A DNA stretch of 64,000 nt from Purpureocillium takamizusanense (Eukaryota > Ascomycota > Sordariomycetes > Hypocreales > Ophiocordycipitaceae): positions 434,001-498,000 of the forward strand of contig NC_063072.1 in NCBI RefSeq assembly GCF_022605165.1, in the 5' to 3' direction. Made by a program: the position numbers and the translations under genes. The notes below the pieces were generated by a model that saw only the letters and a list, made by a program, of their open reading frames with translations, was not told the DNA's origin and searched no databases. Of the stretch, positions 30,170-41,245 are shown piece after piece (position 1 is the first letter of the stretch; the number at the start of each line of letters is the position of its first letter).

Positions 30170-31751
30170 CTACCATTTTCTCTTCCCCGTGATGACGGCA
30201 GCGGCCGGCATCTTCGGGTCTGCCATTTCGTCGCCAGTGTCCTCCCTAGAGTCTGAACCGCGTCCTCTCATCTTGGTGACAAGGGAAATCTCCTCTGTTG
30301 CCGCGCACGATATTGAGTCGGCCGCGCCAGGTGCAGACACCACTGGAGAACTTGGGTCCCCGTCCTCGTGGTGACTTCTGCCACCGTGGCTGCCGTGACT
30401 TGCGCTCGAGGTGGCCGCGTTGTCCCGAGACGTGACCCATTGGATCACGATGGCGGAGAAAAGAACTAGAGCGAGGTATGAGCATGGTGCGGCAAGGGTT
30501 CGACTCAGCGGAGCACTCACTATCGCTATTGCAGCACATTAAGCAAACCCACCCGGGCTCGCCGTTGAGAGCCATCAGGACGGTGAGGTTACTGAAAGAT
30601 TTATATCAGAAAAGATGCGCTGGTGGGGCAACCCGAGAGGCAACGGGGACTTACACAATGCTACTAACCAGTGTGCTGGCAGCGCCGATGAATGTCCTGA
30701 ATGCTATTGTTCGCAAGCGTAGATTTGCCGGCGTCCGCGGCATGTTCTTAAACGAGTACATCCCTACCGCGATATTAGCCAAGAAGTGCTTTCAAGCCGG
30801 CTATATGGACGATCGTACGTCTCATTGGTACTAAAAACATGAGTGTCAGGTACACATTGACGACTGTATCGAAACTGATGAGAGGTATCATGGCGAGACT
30901 CTTCATGCCAATGATGCAAGTGCCGTCCCGCATCTTGGCGATTCGACTACAATCGTTAGCTTTGCGATGAGTAAAGGAAAATGTTGCTTACAAGATGAAG
31001 TTGAGTATTATCACAACGAGATATATTGACAGCATGCCAAAGGCATTGAATAGATATAGCTTGGACTGGAACCGGCGTTTGGGCGTTCCGCGGATGATAT
31101 GCTGCAGCAACAGGATCAGCGGGGCTCCGGACGTCGAATGGTGCCTTACTTACAGCCTTTTCAACCAAGAATATGTATATAAACTAATAAAAGTTCAGTA
31201 AGCGGTGTCTTGCAACTGATGCCAAAGTTCTAGCCGGCTTACGATCTTGGTGGAAAAAAAGTGTTAGTATGCTTGCGGGCTCGTTGAAAGCGGGAAGGGT
31301 ACCTTTGTTGTGACATAGCACACCAGACACAGGAGAATGGCGCCTTCGCATGTTGCCTGACTTGCATTTACTCCAAAGGCGTGTTGAAGTGTGGCAGTGG
31401 CGAAGACAAACGCATACGAGTCGATGTAAATCGCGAACACCACTTTCAAAGCGTACAGTAAGCGTCCCTATACGGAGCTGGGGGAGAAAACGCTCGGGCA
31501 CTTACACCAGACGACCAGCGGCAGACGACGCCAAGTCTTTATGGCCAGAAATCGTTGCGCTGCGATATTGAGTTCAGCTTGCATGCGAAGCAACCCCCAG
31601 CGTCCAAGATCCATGGCCATCGAGAGAGAGAGAGGCTCATACCAAGAAACGAAGTGAGCACCGTCGCGGCAGCCAGCGAGAGAATGATGCTCATGACCTG
31701 ACCCGCTTTCGGGATGCCGGATGATCCATCGTCGACCGTTGCATTCGCCAT
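30170..31751 (-). CDS. Fungal seven-helix integral membrane protein, ten exons
   Basis: Exons 31751-31643, 31577-31506, 31442-31303, 31245-31243, 31183-31154, 31101-30992, 30946-30819, 30763-30655, 30591-30521 and 30465-30170 join in phase to 355 residues. About seven hydrophobic helices are spread over residues 17-265. Recognisable family blocks are DSYAFVFATATLQHAFGVN, IFLVEKAHIIRG, SKLYLFNAFGMLSIYLVV, LAMIPLISFDTVVNVYLT, RTIAFRTFIGA, LNGEPGWVCLMCCNSD and SAIVIQWVTSRDN. A polar Ser/Gly/Asp-rich cytoplasmic tail ends in GKRKW. The family is widespread in Pezizomycotina, usually annotated as integral membrane protein with a GPCR-like layout; no ligand is established. The start is the ATG that opens the conserved N-terminus. 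Exon 4 is only 3 nt. Acceptors for exons 2 and 3 are non-YAG (AAG) and less certain. Confidence 0.75.
31243..31245 (-). other. Putative 3-nt microexon (ATC, Ile)
   Basis: In transcript sense the codon ATC is flanked by CCAAG and GTAAGC. The upstream intron (31302-31246, 57 nt) has a TACTAAC branch site and a pyrimidine run; the downstream intron (31242-31184, 59 nt) has a GTAAGC donor and TTATTAG acceptor. Inclusion keeps frame and yields VTTK-I-FIYIFLVEK. Confidence 0.55.
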
Positions 31752-33127
31752 GTTTGCCAAAGTGTTGAAGAATGTTCTTGGCGAGACATGACAAGTGTCG
31801 GGGGGGGGGGGGCACGGCCTCGCGTCAAAGTCGATACCGACTTGTTATTATAGGATGCGCGAGGTAGTGTAGTGTGCGCGCGGGGATCGAGCACTGAGGG
31901 GGTGCAGGCAAGAGGGAACAGGACCAAGCAAGCAAGCAAAGCTCTGGGCCTGGAGCGAACGGTCTTGAAAGAAGCAAAATGTGGCGCGCGGAGAAAAGCA
32001 CTACAACAACCACACGGGCTTGGGCTGTGCGGCACGTAATCGTGGGAGGTAGGTGCATGACATTCTCAGCCGAGACCGTAGAGTTTGTAGGAGAGTCAAT
32101 GCATCGATGAAAGCTGCTCGCAGCACACGTGTCTCAGATATTAATTGTCAGGGCTGCAGATGGTGAGGCAAGTCCCGTGAGACATGCGCTCGCCATCTTG
32201 CAGTGATTGTGATTCAGGGTCGTCCTCCTCGTGGTGGTGGTGGAAAAGGAGAGGAGACATTTTCCCCAACGGCAAAAAAGAAAAACGGGCGGCAACGGCG
32301 AGAGGAGAGCACTGCGGCTGCAAACCAAAAGAAAGAGCGATTTCCTTTTTTTTTCGTGACCACGACGACATGTTCCCTAGCAGCTCCTCACGACTCGACG
32401 CCACACACAAGCGTGCCCCTGGGGAGTGATTACGGCGCCACGCGAGCTAAATGTGAAAGAAGCATTTGATACGGCGCGGAATCTGCGGTATGTGCCGCGG
32501 CTGAGGGCGCGCTCGGTCCTGCTCTTCTGGTCGGTGTCGATAATCAAGCAAGCCTGATATGTGCCCAAGCGCACATGCAGGCAAACCCATCATGGGGGCT
32601 AGGGGGCGAACCGGTGCTGTGAGTTACTACTAGTACTCTCTTTATGAATTGATGCCGGAGCAGAATCTAGAGATCTACAAAGCTCCTCAAGAAGAGGCCC
32701 TAGCTACCACTTTGAAACCCGCAACCTAATCACTGCTCAGAGATATCGAGAGTAGCCTACGAACCCCTTGCAGCATGGCCCTCGGCCAAGTAGTTGAGTG
32801 GACTGAAGCACCGCGCACATGCAACCTGGTCTGCCGTATTGGCTACCCGCTCCTACGTCTATGCTTGACGAAAAAAGCATCTCTTCACCTTTTCTTATTT
32901 TCGGCGACTGACAGGTCAGTCGTGCATTTGGACCCGTTCCGCTTGAGTTATCAGAAGGACCTCGGCAGTGTGGTTTCCAACCCGGCGCAGCGTCCAACAG
33001 CACCGTAATCAATTGATAGAGCGCCCCGAGCACGGCAAGGTGTGAAAGGAAGAAGCGGGGAAGGAAATTGCATCATGCGTGTTCCACCTCTTCAGCCCGC
33101 GGTGCATACGCTGCACTCTTCAGCCTT
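31752..33127. other. Upstream region of the seven-helix gene, no gene seen
   Basis: It contains a G13 run (31800-31812) just upstream of the start codon. Frames in the purine-rich block 32200-32470 are compositional. No promoter motif can be fixed. Confidence 0.4.
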
Positions 33128-34161
33128 CTATTCTCGTTGACGACTGGACATGGACCGACGTTCCAGTTCGGCGAGGGCCTCGTTCCGCGGACGCTCGTCA
33201 TGCCACCTCTGTCTCGGCAGCTCAAACGTCGATAATATGCGGCCGTACGACATGCCCCCAAGCTGTGCCACGGGTCGCAGCTTTTCCAAGTCGATGTGAC
33301 TGGCCTCTTGGTTCGTTGCATCCTCGCGCACCCAGAATCGCGTCGCCTTGATGAGCGCGAGCCCCGCCACGCTCATGCCTTCCGAGGGGGCGCCAAACTC
33401 TTTGATGTCCACTACCTTGCCCTCGACTGAGAGAACGCTCTCCTGCACGCGCGCGGGCTTCACCGTTGAGGTGGGCGCCTCGTGGAGGCCTGATATCTGC
33501 CATTCCGACAGGCCGTAGGGGGCGTCAATGGACGACGCGTTGACGGCTTCAATCATAGTTTCCGATACAGTGTTGATGACGCATTCTCCCATCTCTTTGA
33601 GATTTCGAAAGGTATCCTTTTCACGACCGGGCCGTGAGGAGAAGCCGACGATGAACATCGGAGGGTCATGGTCGATGACTTGAAAGTAGCTAAATGGTGA
33701 GAGGTTCTTGGTCTCGCCGTCTCCAGAGACGGTGCTTATCAAGCCGATAGGTCGGGGCGCGATGCCCGAGATGAGCAATCGGTAGTTGTTCACCATGGGC
33801 CGGTCCGCAGCGTAGGGGTCAATCTCCTTGTGAGGCGTTGATGCATCGTGGCCCTCCACGCCTTGGCCGTAAGTCCACTGGGGCTTAGGGTGCTTGGTGA
33901 CTTCGATCGGCCTTCCGGGCTCAAAGTCTGGCCGCTTGGCCTGCTTCTCCTGAAAGTTGGCTGCCCTATCAACGATTTTGTACTTTGCTTCTGCCTTCTG
34001 TGCCGCGGCAGCTGAGGAGCTCTTCCTCAGCCGTGGACCCAGTGCCAATGGCCTGCGATTTAGTGGTTAGCTTGAGCGCGACAGGAAAGCCTGCCTGGGC
34101 AGTAAACTTGAACACACCCTTGACGGACGGGGCGCGCAAGGGTTTTGGCGAGCCACGACAT
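33128..34161 (-). CDS. Flavin reductase-like (FMN-binding split barrel) protein
   Basis: Exons 34161-34118 and 34052-33128 are joined over a 65-nt intron (GTGTGT donor, GCTAACC branch, CGCAG acceptor) to give 322 residues. The 15-residue first exon (MSWLAKTLARPVRQG) plus the following Ala/Lys-rich stretch looks like a mitochondrial presequence; that is inference. From about residue 95 the flavin reductase-like domain is clear: NNYRLLISGIAPRPIGLIST, NLSPFSYFQVIDHDPPMFIV, REKDTFRNLKEMGECVINTV. Related proteins (DIM6/NTAB type) bind FMN and reduce flavins or supply partner oxygenases; the physiological substrate is unknown. The C-terminal YGRILSTFELPRQRW ends the domain. Without the first exon the frame would have to start at a TTG, so the spliced model is preferred. 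Confidence 0.85.
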
Positions 34162-34569
34162 GATGGTGGCTGGAGGGGTTTGCTTGGCTGGCGAGCGACG
34201 TGGCTTCACAAGTGCATCTGCTGGCCTGATACTCTAGCCGCAGACTGGGGACGACGCCAGCTGAACACACAAACAGAGTGGGCTAAGTCGAATTGCGCTT
34301 TACAATGTGAAGTTGAGAGCAGCAATGTTGAAATATCCAGCCATCGACAAAGTAATTCATGCAGAAACCGCGTTCCGGCCGAGACCACGAAAGAATGCAT
34401 TAATAATCAGCCAAAATACATTACCTCTCCGCAGGCAGTCAGATAAGGGGTGTGGCTAGTTATTATTGACCTTAGTCTGGAACAGGCCCCGCAACAACCA
34501 CGCGGCGCCAAGGTCGAGGTTTTGGCATTGAACTCCCACCATTTATTGACGATATTATCACCGCGAGTC
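34162..34569. other. Spacer between two minus-strand genes
   Basis: It should contain the promoter of the flavin reductase-like gene. No reading frame or repeat of note was seen. Confidence 0.45.
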
Positions 34570-34893
34570 TCACCATAGCGCCAACGCCGTGCTCAACGAC
34601 CCTATACCCTCCCATGCCGCAACGGCGCGCCAACCCTGGGCCCAGAACACCGCGGCAGATAGCATTCTCATGGGCACCGTCGCCGCGAAGAAGGCCGTGT
34701 TGTTCTGGTGCGCCGCAAGGTTGTAGTAGAGTCCCATGGCAATGGCAGCCAGGGCGTTGCCTCTGCCCGAGGCGACCACCGCGTCAGGACTATCTGAGGA
34801 GAGGGCTGATGTTGAAGCCATCAAGGAGTAAACCCCTGAGAGAAACGATGTGACGCCAAAGGCGCGGATGGTTAGTTGCGCAATTGATGGCAT
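34570..34893 (-). CDS. Small multi-pass membrane protein (107 aa), unknown function
   Basis: The ATG at 34893 opens MPSIAQLTIRAFGVTSFLSG, and the frame runs 107 residues to the stop at 34570. It shows three to four hydrophobic segments (residues 7-30, 50-65, 72-92 and the C-terminus). The tract GRGNALAAIAMGLYYNLAAHQ and WAQGWRAVAAWEG resemble small fungal membrane proteins of the DUF4267 kind; that match is from memory and weak. The frame is also open upstream of this ATG, but the upstream part is not hydrophobic and is probably leader. No catalytic residues are visible. Confidence 0.55.
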   Translation of the reverse strand: MPSIAQLTIRAFGVTSFLSGVYSLMASTSALSSDSPDAVVASGRGNALAAIAMGLYYNLAAHQNNTAFFAATVPMRMLSAAVFWAQGWRAVAAWEGIGSLSTALALW

Positions 34894-37020
34894 TGTGGAA
34901 CAAGCAGGTTGGCCTATATCTCTGCGCAAGGGGTTAGACTCTGCGGCCCCAATACATGCAGTCACGATCACGTTTCATAAGGAAACGAGACTCAAAGAGG
35001 GGAGGTGCAAACTAACCTGTGCCGACCTCAACCGCCTTCCTAGAAACCCGGACTAGCGAACAGGATGTGCGCGACGCGCGTTTGTGACTAGTCTACGGCG
35101 ATGCTGTCGTCAACCCGTCGGTGTCCACAATCGCTTTCATTGCAGGAGAGGTACGAGGGGAAAGCGCTTGCGGCGCCTTCAAGTATCGACGCTTGTCTGA
35201 ACACAAGATGCACATGATTCACGGACGATTGGACAATTTTCAATCACGTGGCTGAGCTGCCAGATGCATTGCAACATGTCACACCGACCAACTGCCCACA
35301 TGCTGCAACCCTGCCCGGTGCTATGTGTGACCGAACACAAGCTGGCAGCCAGTTGCAACGCTCATGCGAGGTAGTTGCATGTACCATATTATGCCCTTCA
35401 CCATAATGTACTCGTTAGACTGCATAATCTGCACAATCGCACGCAAATGGTAGGCCGTGATTCTAACAACCGTTTTCTCTAGACTCTGATTTCAGTCTCG
35501 CTCAACGCGCGCTGCACATAGCTTTATTTCACTCCACTGTCACCATGACATCTCCAAATCACTTATAGCACATACTGTTGAGAAAACCGAGAAGTGCAGC
35601 TGGGAATGCCTGCTCATCCTGATTGCAAGGACTATGCTCATACACTGCACGATAAGTCAAGGTATTCAGGCGCCATGTCAGCAGCACATCACAACAGAGT
35701 TGTAGCTGTGAGACTCTCGGACTCCTCTACCTAAAATACCATTTGCAGGAATCCCTTAGCTTAAGTGGCACTACCTAAAGTAGAGATGTGTCGCAAAGCT
35801 CAATACGGCCCAACATCCCGACACAAGCAAGTGCCACAACATGAAGAAGGGCAGCTCTAAGAACATGAACTTTGTAGATTCTGCTGCGTCGGAGAAGATC
35901 AATACCCCGACACGCCGCTTTCACTTTTCCTATTCGAGCGACCAGAAAACCTCACAGCCTGCATGCCAACGCAATCCGACCTTTCTCGGTCGGGACAGCA
36001 TCTTCAACTGTCGAGCATGTTCGATAGTCGCGCGCAGGTACGCGTATACCTTGCCAATCACCAGACGTGGCCACCATCTGCGGTACGTCTCCGTTGATCC
36101 CTGTCATTCCGTAGATCTCCAGGGGCCTGTACGCGTATAGTCCTTTTGCGGGTCTCTAGACTTCCGTCTAGCTCAATTAGCTCATGGAAGACTCCCAAGT
36201 TGGGTTGCTCCATGTCAGCCATGGCCCGTTCTAGTTCACGTCGCAACACTATGCCAGTGAAATGGGGCATGCGGCATCCTCAAATGTCGGCTGGCAGTGG
36301 ACGACGACTCGCGAGAGATGAGTGGAGTAGCGTCGTGCCGGTGATCAGTTATGGGATAGGATCTTCAAGCGGCGGATCGAGGTGCTAAGTTTGGTCCTCT
36401 CACGCACCAGGCCCGCTAGAAAAGACTACATGTATCATCATGCCTATTGCAGACCCGTCTTCAGACGTGGAGAAAAAATATTAACAATAACGAAGGAAAG
36501 GGTGAGAACAGTATAACTCTAACTCAAGATTCGTGGCAGAGTTACTAGAGGGTGCCATGGTGATCCTTTGCGTGCCGTTCAGGTCCCGAGGATGATCAAC
36601 AGTAGCGCACGGGCATAGCCGCCGAGCCTCCACATATTCCTGCTTACCTGCAGCGCCAGTCCTCGTCAGATATCAGCGCCCAATCATGATGCATCGCGAT
36701 GGGTCATCAATACCGGCGCATATACCCTCGCAGCTACAGACAACACCCTTGTGGATGGTGAGCGGTCGGTCGGCTGGTACGGCCGATCGCCAGAGTCCCA
36801 CGGCACCTCGGGCGAGAAAGCAAGCGGCACAATATCCTTGAAGTAGGCAAGTGTCGGTAACACGGGACCAGTGTTTGGTTCCACAGAGCATAGCTTCGTT
36901 GCTCAGGAATCCTTGGCCGTGGCTTACATGTATGGATCGTACCACTTTGTGCAAAGAGATCGCTCGAGTTCCCAAGCGAGCAGACTTTGGACTAGCCCAG
37001 CGAGTCCCTCTGCAGTCAAC
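34894..37020. other. Long intergenic region, no convincing gene
   Basis: About 2.1 kb of mixed composition. A 99-codon plus-strand frame at 35841-36140 begins with an ATG but has no domain or signal peptide and no codon pattern like its neighbours. The right end should hold the promoter of the next secreted-protein gene. Confidence 0.4.
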
Positions 37021-37026
37021 TATAAA
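37021..37026 (+). promoter_or_regulatory. TATA box of the 129-aa secreted-protein gene
   Basis: TATAAA lies 117 bp before the ATG at 37138 and is followed by a C/A-rich leader ending in TTTACAATG. Confidence 0.6.
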
Positions 37027-37137
37027 GAGAGCAGCTTTCCCTCGAGCATCCAGACAAGAAAAATAGACACCATCCAGCATCTCACAAAGAGTCTCCGCAT
37101 TCACATCCCCTTACTCCAACCCTCAAAGCAATTTACA

Positions 37138-37527
37138 ATGCATTTCGCCTCGTCAACCGCTCAACTCATCGCCGGGCTCGCCCTCGCGGCCCTCCCCGTC
37201 GCCCACGGCGCCATCTCCATCGGCAACCAGATCCGAGAGGGAGGCACGCACTTCAACGTCGCGTGGGTCGAGGGCCTGAGCCCCTGCACCACCGACGTGT
37301 CCATCGCGCCCGAGAGCGCCAGCGTCTGCAACCGCAACTTCCGGCTCGACGGCACCGACTACTACCTGGTCGGCTGCTCCGGCGGCAAGCCGTACGCGCA
37401 GAACCCCAAGAGGCTGCGCCGCGCCAAGGACAACTCGCTCTACGGCACTTGCTCCGCCGTGTCAAAGAAGGAGATTGACTGCAAGGGAAACACCCACAAC
37501 GTGATCAAGCGCTACGTCTGCGGCTAA
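37138..37527 (+). CDS. Small secreted cysteine-rich protein (129 aa)
   Basis: This intronless frame of 129 residues starts at the ATG that follows a typical leader; the frame is open further upstream, but the signal peptide begins here. Residues 1-23 are a signal peptide (MHFASSTAQLIAGLALAALP, cleavage probably after AHG). The mature part has six cysteines (SPC, SVC, VGC, GTC, IDC, YVC), consistent with three disulphides, and is basic (NPKRLRRAK). No known domain is recognised. The third-position GC bias is strong and unlike the flanks, which supports coding. It is the first of three secreted-protein genes in the same direction within 3 kb. An effector or antimicrobial role is possible but unproven. 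Confidence 0.8.
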   Translation: MHFASSTAQLIAGLALAALPVAHGAISIGNQIREGGTHFNVAWVEGLSPCTTDVSIAPESASVCNRNFRLDGTDYYLVGCSGGKPYAQNPKRLRRAKDNSLYGTCSAVSKKEIDCKGNTHNVIKRYVCG

Positions 37528-38216
37528 TCGTCGTAAGGCTTTGTGGCGGCCTCGGCCCGTGTGCTCTCTGCCGATTGATGGGCCCGGCGAGTGGCGGACC
37601 CTGCCGTCTGAGAAATTGCTGTTGGAATCCACCTTGGGGCATGGGCCTGTGGGAGGGACGTTTTTGAGCGACCTTTCTTACTCTTGTGAGTGTCTATTTG
37701 CACAAGCTCAAGGCACAAGTTACTGGTGTGGCTCATAGGGTATGTAAATCTATTTCGTTCTACTCAGGCTCTTGAAATACACGACAACGCCTGTTTTCGG
37801 TCCGAATTAAGACGTGACACTCTAAGAGTCGAAAATGCCCTCCTTGTTTCTCAGTCGTGTCCATGGTCTTATCCCAAAACTTGAGCAGTCTCTTACTATA
37901 ACGTAACGGTGCGCCCCTCGTCGTAACCTAAATGATGGGACTCATAATAACGTAAAACTTATCAAAAAGGGGTAAGTTGGATCACGAGCTATATAATCTA
38001 ATGCATTCTGCCTAATATCCCCAATGAAATACTTGAAGCTCGTTATCCGCAAGGCCCTGATGGCACTACAATACTAGACGCTTGTTCCTCATTTCTTACT
38101 GCTTCGTTCATACAAAACCTACGTTAGGCATCCTCGGCCGGGTACGACAAATCTGGGGGCAATCAATACCCTGTTGTCGGTGCAGGAACGACTTTTACCA
38201 CGTACGGACTCTCAAA
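37528..38216. other. Spacer with the promoter of the next gene
   Basis: It is AT-rich around 37900-38040. A TATATAA motif at about 37990 lies some 225 bp before the next ATG; a link is uncertain. Confidence 0.4.
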
Positions 38217-38519
38217 ATGTTGCGCCTCGTGGCCCTTCTCGCTCTACCTACCCTGGCTTGTGCCTGGGGTCCGAACTTCAACAGGTGGCCGCAAATATGG
38301 AAAGACGACCCACAGGATCTGACGAACCGCAGAATCCTCGCAAACAATGTATTCATTGTCTGTCCTGAGGACATCCTCAAGAACTCGACCCTTACGAGTG
38401 CCTGCAAAGACGAGGGTAACTGCACGGGCACGCAATACTTCACGCTATCGACGGAGGCTCGCTGTGCAGAATGCGTGTGCCACGAGAATACAGTCGAGGA
38501 GTACAGGGCGAAATGCTGA
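38217..38519 (+). CDS. Small secreted cysteine-rich protein (100 aa)
   Basis: The ATG at 38217 opens a signal peptide (MLRLVALLALPTLACA, likely cleaved before WGPNF). The mature chain of about 84 residues has seven cysteines, including a dense C-x2-C-x-C cluster (RCAECVC) near residue 84. Two N-glycosylation sequons are present (NST and NCT). No domain is recognised. The upstream open frame lacks a signal peptide, so the internal ATG is chosen. It is intronless and follows the 129-aa secreted protein on the same strand. The odd cysteine number could mean dimerisation or an unrecognised free thiol. Confidence 0.7.
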   Translation: MLRLVALLALPTLACAWGPNFNRWPQIWKDDPQDLTNRRILANNVFIVCPEDILKNSTLTSACKDEGNCTGTQYFTLSTEARCAECVCHENTVEEYRAKC

Positions 38520-39445
38520 CTTTGGAGACCATTTTGTGCTCGAGCCGGGCGAGTAGACGACAGGAATCGTGGCAGATGATGCGACTCCCGTCCACGGAGC
38601 TCAGTCACAATCTTGTAATGGGTTCCGAGCATGGTACCGCATCTGAAGGTGGAACTGGAATGCATCACGGGAGCGATTGGCGGGGAAGAACTGTTTGTGG
38701 GTTGTTGGAAATCAAGTTGGGAAAGGTTGCAAGATCGAGTGAGAGAACTCGAGTTACGTCGTTCCAGAACCCTGGCAATGAATTATAAAATTTCGGCATT
38801 CGGCGTCTCATACTTGATCCCAACTGCCTTGGCCGTAAACATTCAAGGGAGATGCATGTCACTCGCGAGCCCGCCAGCGCCGCACATCGTAGACCCCCAG
38901 GAACGCCCGCAGGCGCAGAACCCACGCGTGGCTCGCGTGATCCGTCGACGATGATGCTACCGGCACTATGCGCCCAAGCGACGTGATGCAGGCGACATGT
39001 CTGGTGTCAGGCTGGGTACGTGGCCACCACCCGGCATCCCCGGGGGCTCCGCCGCGCTCGCACCTCGGTCGATGCCCCTAGAACTCGTCACCGTTGTCGA
39101 AACAGTCCGTGGGGCGCATAGGCACGCACGCCTCCCTTGCAGCGCCATCTGCGACGGGCGAAGACCCCGAGGCTCGACAACGCCCCGGCCCTTGAAGGCT
39201 CGCACGCACGCACGGGCCGAAACAATGAAGGAGAAAAAACAAGCACGATAGCCGCATGGGCCTATACGCGCAATCACCAAGCCTCGTTCAAACATCCATG
39301 CCCCCTTCGGTTGGCTTTGGCAGCTCTTCACGTTTGCGAAATTGTTACATTTTCCTTCTCACAGGGTTGGAGGGGATCAGACCAAGTCAAGGGGTTTCGA
39401 AGCAATGCCGAGTACGTAAATCTGTCCGTGTAGTTGCTCTCCTCT
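38520..39445. other. Spacer, no gene seen
   Basis: Plus- and minus-strand frames here (for example 38631-38954) have no signal peptide or domain and look compositional. Confidence 0.4.
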
Positions 39446-39446
39446 C

Positions 39447-39453
39447 TATTTAA
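39447..39453 (+). promoter_or_regulatory. TATA-like box of the 116-aa secreted-protein gene
   Basis: TATTTAA lies 99 bp upstream of the ATG at 39546, and a CA-rich leader with AACCAACC follows. Confidence 0.4.
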
Positions 39454-39545
39454 TGAGCAACCTGTTCACTGATTGGGAAGTGTCGAGTCAGTCAACCAAC
39501 CATCAATCACGTCCATCCCGAGCCAACAACTGCTACCAAGCCGCC

Positions 39546-40053
39546 ATGAAGACTCGTCGACTATCTTTCGCCCTTGTTATCCTCGCCAGCGCAGTCATCG
39601 CGGGGAAGACAAAGTCTGACGAGGAGAAGACCAAGTCTGACAAGGAGAGGACTAGCGCCTCCCCCCACCGGGACGCACTCCAAGGAGGCAATGAGGTCGC
39701 AGCAACGATACGTGGCGTAAGTACGAGCGAGGCGTTGTTTTACACGATCTACGTATGGGCGAGTCAATAACGTCGGCGGTTGTGCCTGTAGAAATGCGTT
39801 CCAAGAACGCAGATTTGCTATATCGAATATGGCGACGAGAAACTCGACGAGTGCGACGAAAAGCAGTCGTTGCTTTACGGACAACAGAAGGCCTTCAATT
39901 GTGCGCCCCAAGAGGTAAGTAGCATCGGCTGTTCTTGGCGTGGGCAGTGGGGAGATTCTGGCTCGAGGACTAACATTCACCCACCCGTCTTTGCAGTGCG
40001 TGAGGGGACATTGCGCATACAACACGCAGGCTCATACATTCTGGTGTTCGTAG
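39546..40053 (+). CDS. Small secreted cysteine-rich protein with lysine-rich spacer (116 aa)
   Basis: Three exons, 39546-39716, 39792-39914 and 39997-40053, join at codon boundaries to 116 residues; both donors are GTAAGT and both acceptors YAG. Residues 1-20 are a signal peptide (MKTRRLSFALVILASAVIAG). A charged spacer follows with a KTKSDEE/KTKSDKE duplication. The C-terminal half holds seven cysteines: KC, IC, EC, NC, EC, HC, WC. Both intron positions fall next to cysteine codons (K|C region and E|C), a pattern typical of small secreted protein genes. No domain is recognised. The spliced model converts a dead-end frame into a cysteine-rich domain, which supports it. Confidence 0.75.
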
Positions 40054-41014
40054 GAGTCACATCGATGCTTTGGACATGGGGAACATCAAAGGGGCAGGAA
40101 CTGTTATATGTACGCAGGGATATTATATTTTGAGGTCTACGAACTGTTTCTTGCCTGTTTCATGGTCTTTCCTACCGTCAAGTCTGGTCGATTCGTTTCT
40201 GTCGGTTATTTTGTTTTTCGTGAGGCGACGCCATTTCAGCCCTGCGAGTCACCGACGGGTCGGCATCTCCCTGATAGCTCAAGAACCAACAGGTTTCTAA
40301 ATCAAAATCAGAGCTTTTTGGAAAACACGTTGAAAAGCCACGTCATGTCGAGCCTGAACTGCTTTTGCTGTGCCCCAGCGTCGGCTGGTCATGTCCCCTC
40401 CGTCACCCCGGAGGTGGAGCTGAGGCGCCTCAATGTATCCCCTCCATTGCCCCATTGGCGCGATCTCATCAGTGGCGTTGCCGTTGAACGGACGCTGCTC
40501 CGAGAAACCGACGAGGTGCCGGCCGGCTGTGGACTGGGTTGGTTGGATGGGAGGCGGCGGCGGGTTGCGAAGGAGACTGGGGGTTCCGTGGCGGAGAGAC
40601 CTCCGGGGCTGGGGAGGCGCATGGGCGAGCTTTGTATCACCTGTTGCCGTCATGATGTCCAAATGCCGTGTCACTCGCACCATGACTGTGCTTACGTTTA
40701 AGAAAGAATGGGCTGTTTCGGGGCAATGTGTTTTCTGTTGGCTGCTGTGTCATTGCTTTGTCTTTGTACTGCGTCTTCCATCATCGATTCTAACACTTTG
40801 CACCAGACTTTACGGAGTAGCAAGTGCAGATTCACAGTACTATATTTCGCAGATTGTGAAACAGCACCGCAACCGACGACGTGCAATATCGGTCACGATC
40901 CAAGCCCGCTACAATCATCATCGCGACATCTCCGTTGAGGGAGCGGCCCCAATTTGGCACACCAGTACCCTCGCACCCACCCTCTCTCATACAAACAAAG
41001 CAACATACGATACA
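40054..41014. other. Spacer, no gene seen
   Basis: A plus-strand frame stays open from 40433 into the next small gene, but its composition before 41015 is not coding-like. Confidence 0.4.
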
Positions 41015-41245
41015 ATGTCGGCGCAAAAACAGCATAGCAGCACGACGCAGCACGCACAAGTGCCCAGGTCGGCGCCGGAGATCCAGGCAGACCTCGACGA
41101 CGTGAAGCTGACGGCGCCGCTCTTTGGGCACGAGTGCTTCGAGGCGGTCCCGCGCGTCGACTCTAGCGTCCGGCGGCAGCTACCCCAAGGCGCGTCCACG
41201 ACGCTCGACACCGTCATCGCGGGCAGGGACTTTGCCTCTTCGTAG
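41015..41245 (+). CDS. Small hypothetical protein (76 aa)
   Basis: The ATG at 41015 follows an AACATACGATACA leader and opens a 76-codon frame with a sudden rise in GC at third positions. The product is hydrophilic (MSAQKQHSSTTQHAQVPRSA, then EIQADLDDVKLTAPLFGHEC) and has no signal peptide or domain. The central AP-LFGHECFEAVPRVDSSVR block looks like a folded or interaction segment. I do not recognise it. The TA-poor coding bias and good start context favour a real gene, though it could be the last exon of a longer one. Confidence 0.45.
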   Translation: MSAQKQHSSTTQHAQVPRSAPEIQADLDDVKLTAPLFGHECFEAVPRVDSSVRRQLPQGASTTLDTVIAGRDFASS

